Shown here: piece by piece, positions 40,861-50,198 of the stretch | Numbering within the stretch: position 1 is the first letter of the stretch | How the letters are laid out: each line of letters starts with the position of its first letter | Assembly: GCF_046557615.1 (NCBI RefSeq) | Contig: NZ_JBKIII010000004.1 | Location: 91,303-155,302 of the forward strand | Reading direction: 5' to 3' | DNA from: Haloferax sp046557615 | GTDB lineage: Archaea; Halobacteriota; Halobacteria; Halobacteriales; Haloferacaceae | Length of the DNA stretch: 64,000 bases | The notes under the pieces: model-generated | The model's database searches: none | Told to the model about the DNA's origin: nothing | Seen by the model: the letters and a program-made list of their open reading frames with translations, nothing else | Translations under genes and position numbers: made by a program

Positions 40861-41232
40861 TCAGGCACGCGACTGGACAGCCTCGGGGTCGGCTGCGACC
40901 TCTTCGGTATCGGCGTCGAGCCATTCGTCCGCCCACTGCTCGATTTCGTCGAAGACGGGACAGAGAGACACCCCTTTGTCGGTCAGCGAGTAGTAGGTTG
41001 CAACCGGCGCGTCTTCTTCGAGTCTCCGGTCGACGAATCCAGTCTCTCTCAGGTCGTCGAGGACGCGAGAGAGCGTCCGCGAACTCGCACCCGTCGAGCG
41101 CTTCAGTTCGTTGAACCGTTTTTCCCCGTCTTGTAGGTCGTGAAGGACGATGAGCCGCCACTGTGACCCGATTTGTTGAATCGAGTCGATGATTGGGCAG
41201 GGTGCGCCGTTTGCTTCGGGGTCGGTAGCCAT
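40861..41232 (-). CDS. HxlR-family transcriptional regulator
   Basis: 123 residues with the single-domain HxlR winged helix: CPIIDSIQQIGSQWRLIVLHDLQDG (Cys near the N-terminus is the usual redox or quinone sensor), RFNELKRSTGASSRTLSRVLDDL for the recognition helix and YSLTDKGVSL for the wing. HxlR/YodB proteins sense quinones and electrophiles and often control ring-cleaving dioxygenases and nitroreductases. A degraded ring-cleaving dioxygenase-like gene lies immediately next to it on the opposite strand. Confidence 0.9.
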   Translation of the reverse strand: MATDPEANGAPCPIIDSIQQIGSQWRLIVLHDLQDGEKRFNELKRSTGASSRTLSRVLDDLRETGFVDRRLEEDAPVATYYSLTDKGVSLCPVFDEIEQWADEWLDADTEEVAADPEAVQSRA

Positions 41233-41280
41233 ACCAGTCCGTAGATTCCAACCCTCTTTAGTGGTTCGGGTTCGAACCTG

Positions 41281-41741
41281 CTTTCATCACGTTACCTGGT
41301 ATCAGACTGAAGCGGTGTACGGCGTCGTCGTACTCGTCACTCCATCGGAGTCGAGGACGCACCCACACCGACGTGGTGACACGCGAACCACCTCGAAACA
41401 CTCGGCTACGAATAGACCACAGCGGCACCAATCGGCTTCGTTATACGGCAAATGGCGGGCGAGCGAGCGACGACGAGCAGGCTACGTGGCGAGAACGACT
41501 CACCGAAATCAGCAAGTTCGTTACGCCTCAGAAGGACCGCCAGTACTTCCGGTCGATTTACTTCCGCGAGCCCGGTGGGGTTCTCTTCGAAATCGCAACC
41601 GACGTGCCCGGATTCACGGTTGACGAAGAGCCGTCCGAACTCGGAACGTCGCTCAAACTCTCGTCGTGGCTCGAATTTGGCCGGGAAGTGATTGAGGCGA
41701 CCCTCCCACCGTTAGACGACCCGCTCGAAGTGAGCGACTAA
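41281..41741 (+). pseudogene. Remnant of a ring-cleaving dioxygenase (glyoxalase-superfamily, MhqO-like)
   Basis: The last ~95 codons (from about 41452) read DDEQATWRERLTEISKFVTP, then DRQYFRSIYFREPGGVLFEI and ATDVPGFTVDEEPSELG, which is the C-terminal third of MhqO/YkcA-type dioxygenases (metal ligand Glu in FEIAT). Upstream only scraps remain, such as a frame reading FHHVT near 41281-41300, and the two-domain N-terminal region is missing or scrambled. So this is a gene broken by deletions and frame changes rather than a short real gene. Next to the HxlR regulator it fits a former quinone-detoxification pair. Confidence 0.68.
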
Positions 41742-41842
41742 CGAAGTGGAACAACTGTCGTGAAAGACAAAAAACGTCGTCGAATCGGGAACTATCTGGT
41801 AGTAAGCATAGTCGTTGTCTCTTCTGAGCGCGTACAGACAGT

Positions 41843-42247
41843 ATGCAACCGAAGGGGACAATCAAGACGACGATCGTCGGAAAGCCCGATCCTTCTGGTC
41901 CGGGTGTGTTCGACTGTGACGCCGCTGTCGTACTCGTTCGGGCGAAACGACTCAACATCTGGGTGGGCCGTCGCCACTTTGTCAGCGACCCCGATGGGTA
42001 CATCGAGCGTGGCCAACACGTCCTGGTGATGCGTGCCGATGGTGGGTCAGTTAGTCGAATCACCAGGCCCACTCCCGTCGGAGACGAAGATTCGATACAG
42101 GTCGAGCATCTGGTCGCGTGGGACGACGACGGACTCATCGGCGACCCCGCAGCCGAGCTGTGGCCACGTGGCGTCCTCGACGGAACGGTTTCGGATTTCT
42201 TCGGAGAAGGCGTCTCAGTTCGGTTCATCCGGCCGACGACGCGGTGA
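41843..42247 (+). CDS. Unrecognised 134-aa haloarchaeal protein
   Basis: No named family recognised. Composition is typical of a soluble haloarchaeal protein; predicted beta strands include FDCDAAVVLVRAKRLNIWVGRR and DSIQVEHLVAWDDDGL, and there is one Cys. The ATG at 41843 follows GTACAGACAGT without an obvious Shine-Dalgarno site. It is flanked by the dioxygenase remnant and the 42283 gene and shares an operon with neither. Confidence 0.65.
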   Translation: MQPKGTIKTTIVGKPDPSGPGVFDCDAAVVLVRAKRLNIWVGRRHFVSDPDGYIERGQHVLVMRADGGSVSRITRPTPVGDEDSIQVEHLVAWDDDGLIGDPAAELWPRGVLDGTVSDFFGEGVSVRFIRPTTR

Positions 42248-42282
42248 ACGAGGATTCGACCACAGCACGAACGAGAGTTCGA

Positions 42283-42636
42283 TTACAACAGTTTCGAGAC
42301 GAGTACGAATGCGCGCTTGAGGTTCTCTGAAAGTCGCGATTGGTTTTCTGAATAGAGCGTCACGGTCTCGCCGATTGCGTGGATTTCGATAGCCCGACCA
42401 CGGTCAGTCAGGTCTTTCAGCTCGAGCCCTTGAATCGAATCGAACGGAATCACGAGATAGCGGAACTCTTCGTCACGGATGTCTGAACTGCAGTCGTTAC
42501 CGTAGATGTGGATACACCCCGCAGCGATGCCGAGTTCGTAGCCGACGTACTTCTTTCCGGCAATCATCGCACCGGCGCGGCCACCTTTCACCTTTCCTTT
42601 CAGTTCAGACCCGTCGAGGAGGACTCCATCGACCAT
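42283..42636 (-). CDS. Unrecognised 117-aa protein, PH-like fold suspected
   Basis: No named family recognised. The pattern of short beta strands followed by one C-terminal helix (KKYVGYELGIAAGCIHIYG; FRYLVIPFDSIQGLEL; AIEIHAIGETVTLYSENQ; LSENLKRAFVLVSKLL) looks like a small PH-domain-like fold. Two cysteines. Preceded by a 56-base gap to the DICT-domain gene on the same strand, so a two-gene unit is possible. Confidence 0.65.
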   Translation of the reverse strand: MVDGVLLDGSELKGKVKGGRAGAMIAGKKYVGYELGIAAGCIHIYGNDCSSDIRDEEFRYLVIPFDSIQGLELKDLTDRGRAIEIHAIGETVTLYSENQSRLSENLKRAFVLVSKLL

Positions 42637-42692
42637 ACGACCGGGTAATCACGGTCGAGTCGTAAGGTTTCGTGCCTGGTTCTCGCATTTGA

Positions 42693-43505
42693 TTATGTGT
42701 TGGCAGAGGTGGACGTGTAGTGTGTCGGAGGTGCGACTGCTTGTGTCTCATCCTCAGCGAGACAATGGACGGTATCGTCGTTGCCATCGCCGTCAGGTTT
42801 TACGATTGCGTAGGTCGACTGCAAGTAGTTGACGAGGTAATCGACCGTGGAGGGGTCGTAGGTCCAAAAGCCCGAAAAGCCACCCAACGGGTCTTCTTCG
42901 GCCAATAGAGCGCATTTGTAGTCGTCGATGCCGTTGCCGTCGTAGACGACGAACCACGACAGTTCGATTTCTTCGGTTCGAGCGAGATGGAGTAAGAAGC
43001 GTTCGACCTTCGGGACGGTGCCGGAGGGGTAGATATAGGCGTGGACCGAGAGGTCGTCTCGTTCACCCAGTCGCTCGTAAGAATCGAGTTGCGATTCGAG
43101 ATTCTCCGCAGTTTGGAACCCGGCGTGGAGTTGACCAGCACCGACGCGCCACGCCCGGTCTTCGATTTCACGAGTCGCAGCGAGCATTCGAGTGCGGTCG
43201 TAAGACCGAAACAGCGTTTCGTCGAGGTGGTCGAGAATCGGTCGATAGGTGTTGGTTTCGAATCCGGGGCGGAACTCTGTCGTCGAATTCAGTAGCTCTT
43301 CGACGTTTACCGCTGTGAGGAATCGTCGCCCCTCGCCGAGGACGACGTAGTTGGTGGGACCGAGGTCGTGGCTTGCAGTCGTGACAAAGACGTTCCTGTC
43401 CGCAAAGTGTTCAGTGAGTCGTTCGGCGACGTCACCTGCAGGGTTGAACACAGTAAGTGTCTTTTCAGCAGCAGCGACCCCCGCGATAAGTTCACTGAGG
43501 GACAT
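42693..43505 (-). CDS. DICT-domain sensory protein
   Basis: 270 residues. The whole protein matches the DICT sensory domain found beside diguanylate cyclases and in haloarchaeal stand-alone proteins: MSLSELIAGVAAAEKTLTVFNP at the start, NYVVLGEGRRFLTAVNVEELL and RAWRVGAGQLHAGFQ. DICT domains are thought to bind a signal, perhaps light or a ligand. No output domain is attached, so it probably acts by protein contact. The last ~25 residues are a Thr/Ser-rich tail. Confidence 0.8.
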   Translation of the reverse strand: MSLSELIAGVAAAEKTLTVFNPAGDVAERLTEHFADRNVFVTTASHDLGPTNYVVLGEGRRFLTAVNVEELLNSTTEFRPGFETNTYRPILDHLDETLFRSYDRTRMLAATREIEDRAWRVGAGQLHAGFQTAENLESQLDSYERLGERDDLSVHAYIYPSGTVPKVERFLLHLARTEEIELSWFVVYDGNGIDDYKCALLAEEDPLGGFSGFWTYDPSTVDYLVNYLQSTYAIVKPDGDGNDDTVHCLAEDETQAVAPPTHYTSTSANT

Positions 43506-43669
43506 ACGTAATATCGTAACTGTCTGGTCACTACTTGATTCTTTTCGTGAAGGTTAGACACAATATGAGCAGTCAAGATACTCGAAATCGAGTGACAGAG
43601 CCGCAATAACGGAGACATATTGTGATAATAGGACACACTAACTAACCTACTGAGAAGCGTACCAATGGT

Positions 43670-43894
43670 ATGATTTCCGAACAGACGCGAGCGGACACAG
43701 TGTCGGCTACGAGCAGTGAGGGAATCGTGAGTTGGTTCGCACAAGAGGCACCAGGAATCGTCTCTGGACTCGAAGCATCACAGTACATCGGACCACTCAC
43801 TGCCGCGACGGCGTGGGACCTCATCACTGCCGGTCGGCCTGAAGACGCAATCGCGCTCGTACTCGGTGAAATCGACGAGTCGTGGAAACGGTAA
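43670..43894 (+). CDS. Unrecognised small protein (74 aa)
   Basis: No named family. The C-terminal half is helical and alanine-rich (ASQYIGPLTAATAWDLITAGRPEDAIALVL), with a Trp-containing WFAQEAPG segment before it. Codon use fits its neighbours and the ATG is preceded by an AT-rich region, so I regard it as coding. Confidence 0.6.
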   Translation: MISEQTRADTVSATSSEGIVSWFAQEAPGIVSGLEASQYIGPLTAATAWDLITAGRPEDAIALVLGEIDESWKR

Positions 43895-43928
43895 CGTAGT
43901 AAGCCGATAGCGCGCTCTTGGGTATGGT

Positions 43929-44498
43929 CTACTGTTCTCGTGAGGATGTATCTCGGACGTAGAGTTCGACGAGTGCGTCGAGAAGGGTTTTGGAGAGCAT
44001 GAATCGGATATCGACCGTGTCGTTTTCTCGCTCGAACGAGAGTTGTTGTACGTCGATTGCAGAGAGAACTGTCCGCATGGCGTCGACGACGTAATCGCTC
44101 GCACCGGGCTCGACGCGAAGTGTCTCACCGACGTGAATGGAGAGTCCATCGACGACGGTTTCGTAACACGTTTTTGCTGGGGATTCGACGCGTTGTGTTC
44201 GTTCGACGAGTCCGAGTTTGGAGAGCGTCTCCAAGCGCCGGTAAATCGTGGACTCCGAGACGTCACAGGCGTCAGCGAGTTCTTCTGCGGTCATCGGTTG
44301 TTGCTTACACGCTTGCAGTACACTCCGGGAGACGTTATCACCGAGGGCATCGAGAAGCTCGTTATCGGATGCTTCAGGCGGTAGTGTAACCTTTTGATGT
44401 CTCGGAGAGTCGTCGTTTGGAGGCGTTTCATCAGTCAACGGGCCATCCGGGTCATCGGGGGATGACAGGATGTTGTCGACGAGGTCCCGCTCGGTCAT
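43929..44498 (-). CDS. ArsR-like winged-helix transcriptional regulator
   Basis: 189 residues from the ATG at 44498 (MTERDLVDNIL); in-frame sequence further upstream is not protein-like. After a disordered N-terminal ~45 residues, ELLDALGDNVSRSVLQACKQQPMTAEELADACDVSESTIYRRLETLSKLGLVERT (about residues 50-105, quoted here in pieces: DNVSRSVLQACKQQP, SESTIYRRLETL) is a clear winged helix. The C-terminal part has beta strands that may bind a ligand or dimerise. Haloarchaeal proteins of this kind often control nearby genes; the target is unknown. Confidence 0.83.
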   Translation of the reverse strand: MTERDLVDNILSSPDDPDGPLTDETPPNDDSPRHQKVTLPPEASDNELLDALGDNVSRSVLQACKQQPMTAEELADACDVSESTIYRRLETLSKLGLVERTQRVESPAKTCYETVVDGLSIHVGETLRVEPGASDYVVDAMRTVLSAIDVQQLSFERENDTVDIRFMLSKTLLDALVELYVRDTSSREQ

Positions 44499-44667
44499 CA
44501 CACGTAGTATGGACCTAAAGGGTAATGTAACCGGTGCCCTCAGAAGGGACAGAAATGGTATCAACAGAATAACACGCTACTCGTGAAGGAAGGGGGCGAG
44601 TATAGTCTAACTCAGCCCAATGGCGCGAGACGAGTCGTCCTACCGAGGTCGTCCCGCAACGACCACC

Positions 44668-46485
44668 TTATTCGACGGTGACGCACTTCGCGAGGTTGCG
44701 CGGTTTGTCGATGGGGCGGTCGAGCAACTTCGCCGCGTGGTAGGCGACGAGTTGGAGTTGGATGTTCGCGGTGATTCCGGCCACGTCGGGGTGGGTCTCG
44801 GGAATCGTCAGCACGTGGTCGGCGAACTCAGCAATCTCGCCGTCGGGGTCGCTCGTGATTGCGACCACCGGGGCACCGCGTGCTTGGACTTCTTTCATGT
44901 TGCTCAGCGTCGCCTCGTCTTCGAAGCCAGTGAAGATGGCGAACACGGGCGTCATGGGCGTCACGAGCGCGAGTGGTCCGTGTTTGAGTTCGGAGGCGGC
45001 GAAGCCCTCGGCGTGTTCGTAGGAGATTTCCTTGAACTTCAGTGCGCCTTCGAGCGCGACTGGGTGGGCGAGTCCGCGGCCGATGAAGAAGTACGAGTCA
45101 CTGTCTTGGTACTCTTCGGCGATTTCGCGGGCGTTGGACGTGTCGAGGACTTCCTGTACGTCACCGGGTAGTCTGGCGAGCGAGTCCATCACGTCACGTG
45201 CGACACCGGATTTGTTGCCAGTGATGTCCTCGACGAAGCGCTCGGTGAGGAGCATGAGCGCCGTCACCTGCGATGAGAACGTCTTGGTCGCGGCGACGCC
45301 GATTTCGGGACCGGCACGGATGAGCAACTCGTCGTCACACTCGCGGGTGATAGACGACCCAACGACGTTCGTCAACGCGAGCGTGCGCGCACCAGCGGCG
45401 CGGGCGCGACGAATCGCATCGAGCGTGTCGGCCGTCTCGCCGGATTGCGTAACGGCGATGACCAGCGTGTTTTCGGTCACTGGTGGTTTGATGACGGCGT
45501 ATTCACCCGACATGAACGCGTAGGCGGGGATACCGCGCTCAGAGAGGAGCGATGCGGCGAACATGCCCGCGTGGTGCGAGGTTCCCATGCCGACGATGTG
45601 GACTTGCTCCACGTCGGAGAACGTTCCCGGTGGGAATTCTTCGAGTTCGACACCGCCAGAGAGGGCGTTCAGACGCCCGTGGATAGTGCGGCGGAGCGAA
45701 CCGGGTTGCTCGTTAATCTCCTTGTACATGAAGTGTTCGTAGCCGCCTTTCGTGGCGGTTTCGGGGTCCCACTCGATGTACTTCAGCGGGCGGTCGACAG
45801 GCCGACCACCGGAGTCGGTGACTTCGTATCCCGACGGGCGGGCGATGATGAAGTCGCCGTCGTGGAGGTAGACTACCTGGTCGGTGTGCTGGATGAACGC
45901 AGGCACGTCACTGGCGAGGAAGTACTCGCCTTCGCCGACGCCGAGGACGAGGGGCGACCCCGACCGGGTGGCGAAGATTGCTTCTTCGTCGCCGATGATT
46001 GAGGCGAGCGCGTAGGTGCCGTTCAGGCGACCGACTGCGGCGCGGAATGCCTCTTCCGGCGTCGCACCGTCGCGGAGGTTCTCCTCGATGAGGTGCGGGA
46101 CGACTTCGGTGTCGGTCTCACTTTCGAACTTGTGACCGTTCGACTCGAGTTCCGACCGGAGCGACTGGTAGTTCGTGATGATGCCGTTGTGAACGACCGC
46201 AATGCGACCGGATTCGTCGGTGTGCGGGTGGGCGTTGTTGTCCGTGACACCGCCGTGGGTGGCCCAGCGGGTGTGGCCGATACCGAAGGTACCGTCGATG
46301 GGGTCGCGCTCGACTGCGCCGACGAGTTCGGAAACTTCGCCGACGCGCTTGGTGAGCGAGATACCGGCTTGATTCTTGACTGCGATACCCGCAGAGTCGT
46401 AACCGCGGTATTCGAGGCGTCGAAGCCCATCGAGTAGGGAATCGACCGATTCGTCAGTTCCGATGCAAGCAGTAATTCCACACAT
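44668..46485 (-). CDS. glmS: Glutamine-fructose-6-phosphate aminotransferase (isomerizing)
   Basis: 605 residues, full length. The N-terminal class II glutamine amidotransferase begins MCGITACIG with Cys2 as the nucleophile, followed by YRGYDSAG and HTRWATHGG. The C-terminal half holds two SIS sugar-isomerase domains (GMGTSHHAGMFAA; TQSGETADTLDAIR) and ends LAKCVTVE as in the family. It makes glucosamine 6-phosphate. One-base overlap with glmU in front. Confidence 0.96.
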   Translation of the reverse strand: MCGITACIGTDESVDSLLDGLRRLEYRGYDSAGIAVKNQAGISLTKRVGEVSELVGAVERDPIDGTFGIGHTRWATHGGVTDNNAHPHTDESGRIAVVHNGIITNYQSLRSELESNGHKFESETDTEVVPHLIEENLRDGATPEEAFRAAVGRLNGTYALASIIGDEEAIFATRSGSPLVLGVGEGEYFLASDVPAFIQHTDQVVYLHDGDFIIARPSGYEVTDSGGRPVDRPLKYIEWDPETATKGGYEHFMYKEINEQPGSLRRTIHGRLNALSGGVELEEFPPGTFSDVEQVHIVGMGTSHHAGMFAASLLSERGIPAYAFMSGEYAVIKPPVTENTLVIAVTQSGETADTLDAIRRARAAGARTLALTNVVGSSITRECDDELLIRAGPEIGVAATKTFSSQVTALMLLTERFVEDITGNKSGVARDVMDSLARLPGDVQEVLDTSNAREIAEEYQDSDSYFFIGRGLAHPVALEGALKFKEISYEHAEGFAASELKHGPLALVTPMTPVFAIFTGFEDEATLSNMKEVQARGAPVVAITSDPDGEIAEFADHVLTIPETHPDVAGITANIQLQLVAYHAAKLLDRPIDKPRNLAKCVTVE

Positions 46486-47654
46486 TAATGAACCACCTCC
46501 GCGCGTTCGCGCACGTCACCATGTAACACGGTTCCCGCGCCGACGATTGCTTCCGCACCGACGCGGCTTCCGGGCGAGAGCGTGACGTTCGCGCCAACGG
46601 TTGCACGGTCGCCGATGATGCTGCCGAGTCGGCGGTCAGTGTAGAGTTTCTGTTCGATAATGACGTCCGCGTGGCCGCCGGGCGAGACGACGCCGTCGCC
46701 GACGGTTGCGCCCGGTCCGATAACGGAGTCGCGGATGACCGCACCCGCACCGATTCGCGCGTCAGTCGAGAGAATAGAGCGCTCGACGACGCTGTTGGCT
46801 CCGACCGAGACGTTGTCTTGGAGACACGACCCAGCCGAGAGGAAGACACCGGGGCCGATTTCGCAGTCGTTGCCAATCATCACGGGGTCTTCGATGACCG
46901 CGGATTCGTGGACTCGCGCGGTCAGTGCGATTTCCGAACCGTGCTGGCGCGAGAGGAGTTTCTCGGTGACAGAGAGGAGACCCCACGGTTGAGCGGGGTC
47001 GAGCCATTCGCCGTTGACGAGGACGGAGGTGACCGGCCCATCGAGGTGATGAATCACGTCTGGAAGCCGAATCTCGCCGTCGAAGGCGGGAGTCTGCTCC
47101 AGTGCGTCGAAGACATGCTCGGTGAACACGTACACGCCCGCATTGACGAGATATCCCTCGTTCGCGTCTGCGTGTTCGTGAATATCGGAGATGCGACCAC
47201 GGTCAGAGATGACCACACCGTACTCTTCGGGGGTGTCAGAACTGGCAACAGCGAGGGTCGCAACGGAGTCAGTCACAGAGAACCGTTCGAGCGTCGAGGC
47301 GACGATATCCGCGTCGATGACGTTGTCGCCATTGCAGACGAGGAACGGCCCTTCGACGTGGCCCATCGCCTGCATGAGCGCGTGGCCGCTGCCGAGACGA
47401 GCGTCTTGCTTGACGAACTCGAGGTCAGCATCAGGGTAGCGCGCGGTCAAGTACGACTGGATACGCCCAGAGCGATAGCCGACGACGACGACGACGTGCT
47501 CGATACCGCACTCGAAGAGCGAGTCGAGGACGTACTCGATGACGGGTGTGTTCGCGACGGGGAGCATCGGTTTCGGTTGGAACGTCGTGAGGGGTCGGAG
47601 CCGACGGCCCTCACCTGCGGCGAGAACGACTGCGTCAGTAATGCGATGATTCAT
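46485..47654 (-). CDS. glmU: GlmU-type sugar nucleotidyltransferase/acetyltransferase, second copy
   Basis: 389 residues with the same layout as the 39085 protein: VVLAAGEGRRLRPLTTFQPK at the N-terminus, CNGDNVIDADI around the metal-binding Asp, and a C-terminal left-handed beta-helix (VMIGNDCEIGPGVFLSAGS; GAVIRDSVIGPGATVGDG). It lies directly before glmS (one-base overlap), so UDP-GlcNAc synthesis is the probable role of the pair. Which paralogue is the housekeeping enzyme cannot be told. Confidence 0.87.
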   Translation of the reverse strand: MNHRITDAVVLAAGEGRRLRPLTTFQPKPMLPVANTPVIEYVLDSLFECGIEHVVVVVGYRSGRIQSYLTARYPDADLEFVKQDARLGSGHALMQAMGHVEGPFLVCNGDNVIDADIVASTLERFSVTDSVATLAVASSDTPEEYGVVISDRGRISDIHEHADANEGYLVNAGVYVFTEHVFDALEQTPAFDGEIRLPDVIHHLDGPVTSVLVNGEWLDPAQPWGLLSVTEKLLSRQHGSEIALTARVHESAVIEDPVMIGNDCEIGPGVFLSAGSCLQDNVSVGANSVVERSILSTDARIGAGAVIRDSVIGPGATVGDGVVSPGGHADVIIEQKLYTDRRLGSIIGDRATVGANVTLSPGSRVGAEAIVGAGTVLHGDVRERAEVVH

Positions 47655-48198
47655 CGGCGTCCCCCCTCGGCAGACGTCGATGGACTAGTGCTGGCTGCAA
47701 GTGCCGAAGTCATAGAAGAAATGGGGATACGAACGGGCATTGTTATAGGTTGAATTCTGCTACCTGTCGGGACTCACTAACGACCGGTCGAAAACAGTCG
47801 ATGGACCACAACAGTCGTTAATTCGAGGGAATGAGTGGTATTACACATCCTAATGACAATGGTGGAGAGAGTATTTTCACGATGAAAATCGAACATATGT
47901 ACCAGTCGTTCTGAGGGATGACACACTGTAATTCAGCTATTTGAAGCGTGAGGGTGGCGTTTTAAACCATGCGTGTCCAGCATCAATTCGGCCCAGGGCC
48001 ACGAAATGTGGGGGGAACCATCACAGCTCGAAGAGAGAATCCACAGCTCGAGGATGGGATGAGTGAGTCACGCGTGTAGCGTGCTGACGTCTCAAGAAGT
48101 CGTCTCAGAAAAGACAGTCACTGCAGAGAAAGACAGAGACAGCAGTCGTCGAAGTTGGTTCGAAAAAAAACGGAGAGCCGAGAATCAGCGTCGCAGTT
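47655..48198. other. Gene-free region between glmU and an HTH/membrane gene
   Basis: 544 bases without a credible reading frame. It has short inverted repeats (ATTTTC-N5-GAAAAT at about 47874-47890; CACGC-N5-GCGTG at about 48069-48083) and a repeated CACAGCTCGA element near 48023 and 48043. ACCTATAAC at 47742-47750 may be the TATA box for glmU. A small RNA is possible but unsupported. Confidence 0.4.
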
Positions 48199-48855
48199 CT
48201 ACGCGTGGAGTTTGTGCTTGTAGGTTTCCATCGCGGTGATGGCCATGAGCGTCGCAGTACTCACGACTGCCCATCCCGCAGCGGGAATCTCTGCAAGTCC
48301 GGGAACTCCGAGGAGTCCCGAAGCGACGGTGAGCGCAACAACCCCAGCAATCGAGAGGTTGCGCTTGGCCGACGGGACGGCGCGTGGCGCAACTTCGGTC
48401 TCGGTGGGCGTCTGGACGACGTCACCGTCGAGGTACTGTTCGAGTTGTTCTGCGGTGTCGAGGAGGACGATGTCACCACGGTTCTTGTCGAAATCGATGA
48501 TTCCGACAGCGTCCATCTTCGGGAGGTGACATTGGTAGAGTCCAATGTACACGCGCTTGCGCTGACTCGACGAGAGCGCCTTGATCTCGATGCCGTTCTC
48601 TTTCGCAGCGATGAATTCGGCCATGTCGCCGAGTTTCGCTTCACCACTATTTTCTTTCAAGTACCGAAGGGCATCGCGTCGGCGCTGGTTCTTCAGAATT
48701 TCGAAGACAACATCCTTCGAGAGTTGTTCGGGTACAGATTGTTCAGGCTCGGTTTGTTCGGCGAATGCGTTCGATCCTCCAACAGACTCGGCCGTTTGCT
48801 CAGATTCCGCTTGTTCGGCAGCGGTAGTGTTAGCTTGTAGTGAATCAGTAACCAT
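48199..48855 (-). CDS. HTH-domain protein with two C-terminal membrane segments (DUF7344-like)
   Basis: 218 residues from the ATG at 48855, which has the Shine-Dalgarno-like GGAAGGAAGGAA (48857-48870) in front. After a Gln/Glu/Ala-rich disordered N-terminus (about 1-50), LSKDVVFEILKNQRRRDALRY opens a winged helix (about 55-135) with IGLYQCHLPKMDAVGIIDFD, followed by a linker and two hydrophobic stretches (IAGVVALTVASGLLGV; GWAVVSTATLMAITAME). This architecture is common in haloarchaea. A close relative is encoded at 49323-49856. Confidence 0.8.
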   Translation of the reverse strand: MVTDSLQANTTAAEQAESEQTAESVGGSNAFAEQTEPEQSVPEQLSKDVVFEILKNQRRRDALRYLKENSGEAKLGDMAEFIAAKENGIEIKALSSSQRKRVYIGLYQCHLPKMDAVGIIDFDKNRGDIVLLDTAEQLEQYLDGDVVQTPTETEVAPRAVPSAKRNLSIAGVVALTVASGLLGVPGLAEIPAAGWAVVSTATLMAITAMETYKHKLHA

Positions 48856-48870
48856 GTTCCTTCCTTCCTT
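48856..48870 (-). promoter_or_regulatory. Shine-Dalgarno site deciding the start at 48855
   Basis: The minus strand reads AAGGAAGGAAGGAAC directly before the ATG, a strong purine-rich ribosome binding site, unusual among the mostly leaderless genes of this window. It supports the 48855 start over the in-frame codon at 48879. Confidence 0.55.
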
Positions 48871-49322
48871 CCCCACCAACGTGTGTTACTGTGCTCTCAG
48901 GGATATCCCGAGCACACAGCGGTTCAAAACGGACGTCCGAAGTGTTCAGTTTCGGGTAGGTGTCCGTCACCACCTAACACGAGAGGGTCAGCGAGTCAAT
49001 AGGTTAGAGAAGGGTAAATACTTGTCTGGTAGCCTCACACTCTGATTTATCCGAGGGTTAGGTTTGCAAAATGTGAGAGAAGAATCTGTGTAACAATCAA
49101 TAGAGTTCGTGATATTCACTATTTCTGAACTATTATCCGAAAACTGGTAACCAAGAGACAGAGACGCATAATATCAAAGGTATTCACGTATTTGTGAATG
49201 TAAATCCATAGAATCTGATACAGATAGCAGAGAAAATAGTTGACGACGATTGGCAGCGTGTGAGAATGACAGATAGTAATGGTATCTGACACACCACTGC
49301 AGAGAAACTGGCGCAGTAGGTG
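48871..49322. other. Gene-free region between the two HTH/membrane genes
   Basis: About 450 AT-rich bases with no gene. Two palindromes that share a TTCAC half are present: GTGA-TAT-TCAC at about 49110-49120 and ATTCAC-N6-GTGAAT at 49182-49199. They may be operators or terminator-like structures. Confidence 0.4.
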
Positions 49323-49856
49323 TCACTCGACGAGCGTTTCGAACGCATCAATCGAAGCACTGGTACTCTCTTCGGTGACGTACTGGGCGAGAACGAAGAC
49401 CAAAAGCAGCGTAGAAACGAGGACAGCGACGACGCTCCACGACAGGAGAACGAACCCGGGGAGGCCGAGCCAGAGTCCAATGATGAGTATCCAGCCAAGG
49501 AGACCGATACCACCGTAGTACAGGTACCATGGGCGCTGAACCTCCGGCTGCATCCAAAAGAATCCCTCGCGTGCGACGTCGACGACGAGGTCGACCGTTC
49601 GCGCTTCGTCATCGTAGACGACGAGGTCTGCCGCTTCGAGTTTCGGTAAGTGTGTTTGGTACAACGAGATATACACTCGCTGCCGCTCTTCGTCGGTTAC
49701 GTCCGCAACTGAAGTTTCGTTCTCTCTCGCAGCGACCATCGCAGCAAGTTCCTTGAGCGAGAGCTTATCGCCCTCCCGATGAAGGAAGTAGATAATTTGT
49801 CGTCGCCGCGAGTTACTGAGGATGCGGAACAGTTCGTCTTTGGATAAATTTGTCAT
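49323..49856 (-). CDS. HTH-domain protein with C-terminal membrane segments (DUF7344-like), second copy
   Basis: 177 residues. LSKDELFRILSNSRRRQIIYFLHREG opens the winged helix, and EERQRVYISLYQTHLPKLEAADLVVYDD matches the paralogue at 48199-48855 closely. Three hydrophobic stretches follow (YYGGIGLLGWILIIGLWLGL, FVLLSWSVVAVLVSTLLLVF). The pair probably arose by local duplication. Membrane-anchored HTH proteins could bind DNA from the membrane; no target is known. Confidence 0.8.
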   Translation of the reverse strand: MTNLSKDELFRILSNSRRRQIIYFLHREGDKLSLKELAAMVAARENETSVADVTDEERQRVYISLYQTHLPKLEAADLVVYDDEARTVDLVVDVAREGFFWMQPEVQRPWYLYYGGIGLLGWILIIGLWLGLPGFVLLSWSVVAVLVSTLLLVFVLAQYVTEESTSASIDAFETLVE

Positions 49857-50198
49857 CGTCGTGTGCGGGCGCGATTCATCAGACCAGTGCGAGGAACCTA
49901 CGCCAGTTGACTTTGATTACACCATAGACAGCCTTTGTTATCGTGACGTTTCCAGTGGGGCTCAAGCGGTTGGAACAATCAGATTAAGTTCATATTCAGA
50001 TGAGAGTCAGCCGGAAAAAACGTTCACGCCGTCCATTTTATCCACCATTGCAGAACAGTTGCAATGACCATTTCACCAAGACAGTACGAAATTCCTGAAA
50101 TATTGTAAATGCCTACCACAACCAGTAAGAAAGGCGAAAACACGGTATAGCGGTGACTAACAATACGGGAGGGTAGCAATAGTTAGATTCGAGACTAA
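49857..50198. other. Gene-free AT-rich region upstream of the PadR gene
   Basis: 342 AT-rich bases between two divergent genes with no credible frame. GTTAGATT near 50183 lies at promoter distance from the PadR start. Confidence 0.4.
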
